Origin: Pseudoalteromonas piscicida
Lineage (GTDB): Bacteria; Pseudomonadota; Gammaproteobacteria; Enterobacterales; Alteromonadaceae
Length of the DNA: 64,000 nucleotides
Reading direction: 5' to 3'
NCBI RefSeq assembly: GCF_002208135.1
Contig: NZ_CP021646.1
Location: forward strand, 112,501 to 176,500
The notes under the pieces are model-generated. The model had not been told where the DNA came from, did not search any database, and was given only the letters and a program-made list of their open reading frames with translations. The position numbers and the translations under genes were made by a program. Shown in pieces: positions 59,308 to 64,000 of the stretch. The number at the start of each line of letters is the position of its first letter. The first letter of the stretch is position 1.

Positions 59308-59583
59308 TTGTTTCAAAAAATACATCTAGTTTGTGTTTACGCGGGGAGCCTTATTGTTGCGTTCTGTATTAGCGGTTGTGACTTTCAAAGCGCTAAGTAT
59401 GTGACCGAACAGGCTGACTGCTTTCCTCGTCAAACCACTAATTTACAGCGGGCTACGAATAGTGACAAAGCCACCCTTAAAGGTGTGATGCGGGTCGTCC
59501 AACCTAACTGGCGAGATAAATATCTATTTCAAGCAAAAGCAAGCGCCTATTATCAAGCTCAATTAGGTCAGCAAGGCGTATAG
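59308..59583 (+). CDS. Small predicted lipoprotein, possibly truncated by an amber codon
   Basis: 91 residues with a lipoprotein signal (GSLIVAFCISGC, lipobox ISGC). The only in-frame starts are TTG at 59308 or ATT upstream. After the TAG at 59581 the same frame stays open for about 31 codons (IEHNDMSSSAFSVPEGISLECLQLVVKSQYR) to a TAG at 59677, and the sequence still looks protein-like. The gene may be a remnant, or the TAG may be an error. Function unknown. Confidence 0.45.
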   Translation: MFQKIHLVCVYAGSLIVAFCISGCDFQSAKYVTEQADCFPRQTTNLQRATNSDKATLKGVMRVVQPNWRDKYLFQAKASAYYQAQLGQQGV

Positions 59584-59690
59584 ATTGAGCACAATGACAT
59601 GTCGAGTTCGGCCTTTTCAGTGCCAGAAGGAATAAGCCTAGAATGTTTACAGCTAGTGGTCAAAAGTCAGTACCGTTAGGGAATATGGCA

Positions 59691-60248
59691 TTAATTATTC
59701 ACGGTATTGCGGTGCAAAAAGAACTTATGAGCATCGCTTTGGGCGACTAACGTGCCTTTTTGATTAAACACTTTCATAACCAAAGAGTGTTCGCCACGAT
59801 CAATACCACGCAAAGCAAACTGGGTATTAGTTTGTTTTGGGCCTGTCGCGACACCGTCGAGGAAGAGTTGAACACTGAGCCCTTGAGTAAATCTTGGTTC
59901 TATCGTACCTGTAACGTATACGCTGCCGCTATTATCGCGGATTGTCTGCTCATGCTCAGGAGAAGTGATTTTGGCTGTATATTGGATAGTGGGTGTCGTG
60001 TCTGTTTGATCGAGAATGTTAGTATCAACACTTGGCATAGTTAAAGCGTTGGCGTTGAGTTTGACTTCTTTTGAACCTGGTTGTGGGACGTCCGAATAAA
60101 CCCAATGGCCGTTTTTGTCTTTCCAGCGATAGATTTTTGGATTGGACTCTGCTGTAGCATCAATGCTTGTTAGGGCCAGCGTCATGCTAACCGACATTAT
60201 AAGAAACCACTGACGCACCACAACTCTCCACAGTAAACGACTGTTCAT
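59691..60248 (-). CDS. DUF4124-domain exported protein
   Basis: 185 residues. A signal peptide (FLIMSVSMTLALTSIDATA) is followed by the DUF4124 motif KIYRWKDKNGHWVYSDVPQPGSKEV (about 38-62). The rest is an Ig-like beta domain (ITSPEHEQTIRDNSGSVYVTGTIEP...VQLFLDGVATGP). This architecture is common next to glnA and ntrBC in gammaproteobacteria, with no established function. It is transcribed in the direction of ntrBC, downstream of glnA, and has its own upstream gap. Confidence 0.88.
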   Translation of the reverse strand: MNSRLLWRVVVRQWFLIMSVSMTLALTSIDATAESNPKIYRWKDKNGHWVYSDVPQPGSKEVKLNANALTMPSVDTNILDQTDTTPTIQYTAKITSPEHEQTIRDNSGSVYVTGTIEPRFTQGLSVQLFLDGVATGPKQTNTQFALRGIDRGEHSLVMKVFNQKGTLVAQSDAHKFFLHRNTVNN

Positions 60249-60342
60249 ACTTTAGTATAGTGTCGTGGGAATTGCGAGTTACAAATGAGTAACTCCGATA
60301 ATAAATTTATTCGAGATATTTAATTTAACTTTTTGAATTAAA

Positions 60343-60369
60343 TTAAAAAAGCCCGTAGTTACGGGCTTG
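60343..60369 (-). terminator. Terminator of glnA
   Basis: AAGCCCGTA and TACGGGCTT form a 9-bp stem; reading on the minus strand it is followed by a run of six T. Confidence 0.88.
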
Positions 60370-60463
60370 AGAACACATATGATTAAGAGTGCCAGAAACG
60401 CATAATGAGTTTTGGCTCTACAAGCTCAATACCGCGGTACTGAGCGTAGTAGTCGGATAGCGA

Positions 60464-61870
60464 TTAAACGCTGTAGTACATTTCGAACTCAACTGGGTGA
60501 GTTGTCATGTTTAATTTTTCAACTTCTTTCGACTTAAGTGCGATATATGCATCGATTAGGTCGTCAGTGAATACGCCACCTTGAGTTAAGAACTCACGGT
60601 CAGCATCTAGAGAAGCAAGCGCTTCATCAAGTGATGCTGCAACCGTTGGGATTTCTGCTGCTTCTTCCGCTGGTAGGTCGTATAAATCTTTATCCATTGC
60701 ATCACCAGGGTGGATCTTATTGCGGATACCGTCAAGACCAGCCATCAACTGAGCTGCGAAAGCTAGGTATGGGTTAGCCGCAGGATCTGGGAAGCGTACT
60801 TCGATACGACGACCTTTCTCTGATGGGATCACTGGGATACGGATTGATGCTGAGCGGTTACGTGCTGAGTATGCAAGCATAACTGGCGCTTCAAACCCAG
60901 GTACTAGACGCTTATAAGAGTTTGTTGCTGGGTTAGTGAATGCATTGATTGCTTTAGCATGCTTAATGATACCACCAATGTAGTAAAGCGCTTCTTCAGA
61001 TAGACCGCCGTACTTATCACCTGCGAAGATGTTCTTGCCGTCTTTAGCAAGTGATTGGTGACAGTGCATACCTGAACCGTTGTCACCAACGATTGGCTTA
61101 GGCATAAAGGTTGCTGTCTTACCATATAGGTGAGCCATGTTGTGAATAACGTACTTCATCTCTTGGATTTCGTCTGCTTTAGTTACCATAGTATTAAAGC
61201 GAGTCGCAATCTCATTTTGACCAGCAGTTGCTACTTCGTGGTGGTGCGCTTCAACAACGTGGCCCATCTCTTCAAGTACTAAACAAGTAGCAGCACGCCA
61301 ATCATTAGACGAATCTACCGGTGCTACTGGGAAGTAACCACCTTTTACGCCAGGACGGTGACCTGTGTTGCCGCCTTCGTAGTCTTTGTCTGAGTTCCAA
61401 GACGCTTCTTCAGCATCGATTTTGTACATTGAGCCAGACATGTCAGTTTTAAATTTAACATCGTCAAACAAGAAAAACTCTGGCTCTGGACCGAATAATA
61501 CGGTGTCTGCAATACCCGTTGAACGCATGAACTCTTCAGCGCGTTTAGCTACTGAACGTGGGTCACGCTCGTAACCTTGGTGTGTGTTTGGTTCAACCAC
61601 GTCACAACGAACGATAAGTGTTGTTTCTTCTGCGAATGGGTCTAGCTTAGCACTTTCTGCGTCAGGCATAAGTACCATGTCAGATTCGTTGATGCCTTTC
61701 CAACCAGCGATAGATGAGCCGTCAAACATTTTGCCGTCTTCAAAGAAGTCTTCATCGGCTTGATGATGTGGGATCGATACGTGTTGTTCTTTACCTTTTG
61801 TATCTGTGAAACGTAAATCAACAAATTTTACGTCGTGCTCTTTAATAAAATCTAAAACCGATTGTGACAT
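60464..61870 (-). CDS. glnA: Glutamine synthetase, type I
   Basis: 468 residues from ATG at 61870, chosen by the GGAGGA upstream and the standard N-terminus [23 protein letters not shown] motifs are [26 protein letters not shown], the ATP-binding [56 protein letters not shown] and the adenylylation-site Tyr in [12 protein letters not shown]. It makes glutamine from glutamate and ammonia. Regulation is by GlnE adenylylation and by NtrC/sigma-54; both upstream elements are visible. It forms the glnA-(DUF4124)-ntrBC neighbourhood. Confidence 0.98.
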   Translation of the reverse strand: MSQSVLDFIKEHDVKFVDLRFTDTKGKEQHVSIPHHQADEDFFEDGKMFDGSSIAGWKGINESDMVLMPDAESAKLDPFAEETTLIVRCDVVEPNTHQGYERDPRSVAKRAEEFMRSTGIADTVLFGPEPEFFLFDDVKFKTDMSGSMYKIDAEEASWNSDKDYEGGNTGHRPGVKGGYFPVAPVDSSNDWRAATCLVLEEMGHVVEAHHHEVATAGQNEIATRFNTMVTKADEIQEMKYVIHNMAHLYGKTATFMPKPIVGDNGSGMHCHQSLAKDGKNIFAGDKYGGLSEEALYYIGGIIKHAKAINAFTNPATNSYKRLVPGFEAPVMLAYSARNRSASIRIPVIPSEKGRRIEVRFPDPAANPYLAFAAQLMAGLDGIRNKIHPGDAMDKDLYDLPAEEAAEIPTVAASLDEALASLDADREFLTQGGVFTDDLIDAYIALKSKEVEKLNMTTHPVEFEMYYSV

Positions 61871-61928
61871 GTGTCCTCCGACTCGTTGGGTTATTTTTTG
61901 CTGCAATGTACTGCAATTGCACACAGAT

Positions 61929-61944
61929 AAGCGTGATCTGTGCC
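61929..61944 (-). promoter_or_regulatory. Sigma-54 promoter of glnA
   Basis: On the minus strand, TGGCACAGATCACGCT has the -24 TGGCAC and the -12 GC element with correct spacing. It closely resembles glnAp2 of E. coli (TGGCACAGATTTCGCT). It lies about 60 bp upstream of the glnA start. Confidence 0.9.
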
Positions 61945-62007
61945 ATGTTTTTAAGTATTTGATAAATATTGATTTTTAACTTTTGGGAAATTTGGGAATT
62001 AGCTTGT

Positions 62008-62024
62008 TGCACTAATTTGGTGCG
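62008..62024. promoter_or_regulatory. NtrC enhancer site 1 of glnA
   Basis: TGCACTAATTTGGTGCG, arms TGCAC/GTGCG, matches the NtrC consensus except the last base. It lies about 65 bp upstream of the sigma-54 promoter, a normal enhancer distance. Confidence 0.82.
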
Positions 62025-62041
62025 TAAATGTTTCATTATGG

Positions 62042-62057
62042 TGCGCAATTTGGTGCA
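62042..62057. promoter_or_regulatory. NtrC enhancer site 2 of glnA
   Basis: TGCGCAATTTGGTGCA has the arms of an NtrC site but a 6-base instead of 7-base centre. It is three helical turns from site 1, so both could lie on one DNA face. The shorter centre may be a weak site or another missing base. Confidence 0.65.
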
Positions 62058-62183
62058 AGCGATTCCCTGTGATAGTCACTTTATCTTCGGGTAAGTGTTT
62101 GGGGTATTGGTATAGTTTATGAAGTGCAACAAAGCAAAAATTAATTTAATCCGATAGCTGGAAACGGGGGTAGTAGTTTTAAT

Positions 62184-62222
62184 AAAAAAAGCAAGGCGCC
62201 TTGAGGGAGACGCCCTGCCTTC
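62184..62222 (-). terminator. Possible terminator after ABC permease gene
   Basis: On the minus strand AAGGC and GCCTT repeats around 62191-62222 can fold, followed by a T7 run at 62184-62190. The stem is imperfect. Confidence 0.45.
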
Positions 62223-62243
62223 AGGGAGTTGATTTCATCGAAG

Positions 62244-64000
62244 CTAGTTACTTCTCAATGAGTATAATGCGGGCTTGGTAATAACCCCGCTGGCGGCTAA
62301 TACAGTTGTTGCAGCGGTAATGCCGATGATAAGCGACAGCGGCAATACGAATCCAAGCAGGGAGACACTAAACATGACCTCCGAGCTTGCCAACCATGCC
62401 ATCGCTGCAACGGTTGCAAATGTCGCACATCCAAGAGCCGTACAGATCACTTTGGTATTTTCTCCGAGTAACCCCAGTACAATACTTTTTGGTGATGCGC
62501 CAATTGCCATACGTACTCCGAGTTCATAGCGACGCATAGAAACACCGTAATTGAGTACGCCATATATGCCAATTAGTGCGATAAGTAAGGTGATGGTTGC
62601 CAGAGAAAGCGCAGCCCAACCTGCAACTTGGTGAATTGCGAGTGAGTTAGATAGCTGTTGCGACAAAGGTTGAATTTCAGCAACACGCCAGCGTTTAGAT
62701 ATTTGCGCCATGGTTTGGTTTATGGATTGGGGAAGTATCTGCTGCCCTGCGTGCGTTTGAATAATAAACGCTGGTGTATAGGCTGACAGTCGATCCACAG
62801 CCCACATGCGAGCAGTGTCAGGCTTATCTGGAATGGCCAAATTTTCACTAATACCGATGATTTCATACTGAATATGACGACGGCCATTGAGCCAATAAAA
62901 GCGTTTGCCAATAGCGTCCCCTTGTGGCGCAAGTTGTTCTGCAAAGGCTTGATTAACAATAAGTACAGCTGATTGGCTATTCACATCTTCAGTGGTGAAA
63001 TTGCGACCTTGTAGCAGACTAATCTCCATCAATGGCAGATAAGATTCGTCAACGATGTTGCCTGATACCGAGTATTGCGTCTGGAATCCTGAGTCAGTCG
63101 CAAGAAACGTACTGAGTCCAAATTCAATCGGTGTGCCAGTAGTTAAGCTTACCGCTTTGAATTGTGGGTTTTGTTTGAGCGCAGCGGTAACATCTAATAA
63201 TTGTTGTCTGCGCTCGGCATAAAATGCATCTCTTTGTTCACGGGCTGGACGTTGCTCTACAAGTTGGTTGAGTTCAACCTCATAGCGTTCAGAGGTTGAG
63301 AAATTAGGTGATTGGTTAAGTAATCCCCATGCATTGATAAAAGTTTGCGAACAAGCGAGTAATAATAGGCTTGCTAGAAATAGTTGGCTAAAAATTAAGG
63401 CTTTTCGGGTTGCTGTTTTGATTTGGATCCCGGTGCCTTTTCCGCTGCTTTGGAGTTGGCTATTGAGCTGCTTAACGTTAATGCGTTTGCTCACGAGCCA
63501 TGCCCCGAGCGATGCCAATAACACGGCAAGAATTAAGCACAAGGCAACCGTGATGAAATTTGTACTGAGGTTGAGTACGCCAGGTAGGCTTTCTGCAGTC
63601 ACCAGCCTAAGTAAGTAGTAGCATAATTCACTCACCGCAAAGGAAAGCATTGCGGCGCAGCTTGTGAGGATTAAGAGTTCGATAAATATGCCCCGAGATA
63701 AGTGGCCGCGTCCAGCGCCTAATGCAGCCTTGATAGCCAAATCACGTTGCTGATTTACCGCTCTGGCTAGAATAAGGTTAGCAATGTTGGCACAAGCAAT
63801 GAGTAGCAGGCAAAGTGCACCTAACAGTAGCCAAATGGTTTTGCTGGCACTATCACCGTGAATTTTTTCTCGCAGGGGTAACAGCTCCAACGTAATGGTC
63901 ATATCATCAAAGAAAGAAGAACTGGCTGTTTGGGTTTTAAAACGGCTATTGTAATGCGTGGATAGCTGGTGGTTGATAGTGGGAATATCTACCGCCCCCG
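62244..64000 (-). CDS. ABC transporter permease, ADOP/MacB-FtsX type, N-terminus outside window
   Basis: The frame is open to the right edge, so the gene starts beyond 64000; about 585 residues are visible. The visible start contains the ADOP segment SSFFDDMTITLELLPLREKIHGD. Then come FtsX-type helices (TIWLLLGALCLLLIACANIANLILARA) with the AALGAGRGHLSRGIFIELL loop, a large periplasmic MacB-like domain, and a second FtsX domain (GVLNYGVSMRRYELGVRMAIGASPKSIVLGLL) near the C-terminus. ADOP proteins couple with a MacB-type ATPase and act in peptide, lipid or antimicrobial export by mechanotransmission. The ATPase partner is not in the window. Confidence 0.9.
   Translation of the reverse strand, partial: GAVDIPTINHQLSTHYNSRFKTQTASSSFFDDMTITLELLPLREKIHGDSASKTIWLLLGALCLLLIACANIANLILARAVNQQRDLAIKAALGAGRGHLSRGIFIELLILTSCAAMLSFAVSELCYYLLRLVTAESLPGVLNLSTNFITVALCLILAVLLASLGAWLVSKRINVKQLNSQLQSSGKGTGIQIKTATRKALIFSQLFLASLLLLACSQTFINAWGLLNQSPNFSTSERYEVELNQLVEQRPAREQRDAFYAERRQQLLDVTAALKQNPQFKAVSLTTGTPIEFGLSTFLATDSGFQTQYSVSGNIVDESYLPLMEISLLQGRNFTTEDVNSQSAVLIVNQAFAEQLAPQGDAIGKRFYWLNGRRHIQYEIIGISENLAIPDKPDTARMWAVDRLSAYTPAFIIQTHAGQQILPQSINQTMAQISKRWRVAEIQPLSQQLSNSLAIHQVAGWAALSLATITLLIALIGIYGVLNYGVSMRRYELGVRMAIGASPKSIVLGLLGENTKVICTALGCATFATVAAMAWLASSEVMFSVSLLGFVLPLSLIIGITAATTVLAASGVITKPALYSLRSN

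Overview
The window most likely comes from a marine gammaproteobacterium of the genus Pseudoalteromonas, probably close to P. piscicida/flavipulchra. This is inferred from gene content and from FabR, SthA, LeuABCD, AcnB and GlnA sequences that are close to enterobacterial/Vibrio types. The strongest pointer is a complete myxochelin/pseudochelin-type siderophore locus; pseudochelin A and its amidohydrolase MxcM are known to me from P. piscicida S2040. No database search was possible.

Layout. 1-2134: 3' part of a 23S rRNA gene, two tandem 5S rRNA genes and the operon terminator. 2314-4729: an IS630-type element with a twice-frameshifted transposase, then an intact ISAs1-type element with a perfect 9-bp target duplication. 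5418-8308: a large TonB-dependent receptor with one frameshift. 8440-12878: AraC regulator with divergent MFS transporter, a LexA/CI-like repressor, and a secreted chitinase. 13004-13204: a small double-glycine-leader, Cys-containing peptide. 13309-17413: a GH97 glycosidase and a cupredoxin/outer-membrane-barrel pair. 17464-20812: sthA, a fatty-acid desaturase and fabR around a perfect FabR-type palindrome. 21048-25824: leuL-leuABCD with a readable attenuator. 25912-27962: small envelope proteins, a TerB-like protein and an iron-starvation-type sigma factor with a Fur box. 28312-45338: siderophore locus. 45540-55685: DNA glycosylase, SelO, ABC exporter, OmpA-like protein, AcnB, and a dioxygenase/class-V enzyme pair. 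55716-56514: cyclic-nucleotide-domain protein, palindromic repeat and a second double-glycine peptide. 56667-61870: nitrogen control (ntrC, ntrB, glnA) with NtrC boxes and a sigma-54 promoter. 62244-64000: an ABC-transporter permease running off the right edge.

Siderophore logic. MxcD makes isochorismate, MxcF hydrolyses it, and MxcC oxidises it to 2,3-dihydroxybenzoate. MxcE loads this onto the carrier domain of MxcF. The NRPS MxcG (C-A-T-reductase, lysine-like code) joins two DHB units to lysine and releases the product reductively. MxcL aminates the aldehyde (myxochelin B) and MxcM closes an imidazoline (pseudochelin A). An MFS exporter, a TonB receptor, a siderophore-interacting reductase and an AraC regulator complete the locus. 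mxcE (twice) and mxcM (once) are out of frame at short homopolymers.

Those breaks share a pattern with others in the window: a G5, a C4, an A4 and a G4 run, plus a 5S rRNA copy one C short. Homopolymer undercalling in the assembly is therefore more likely than real decay. The items least explained by known systems are the two paralogous double-glycine-leader peptides at 13004-13204 and 56338-56514. They lie 43 kb apart with no modification enzyme beside either.
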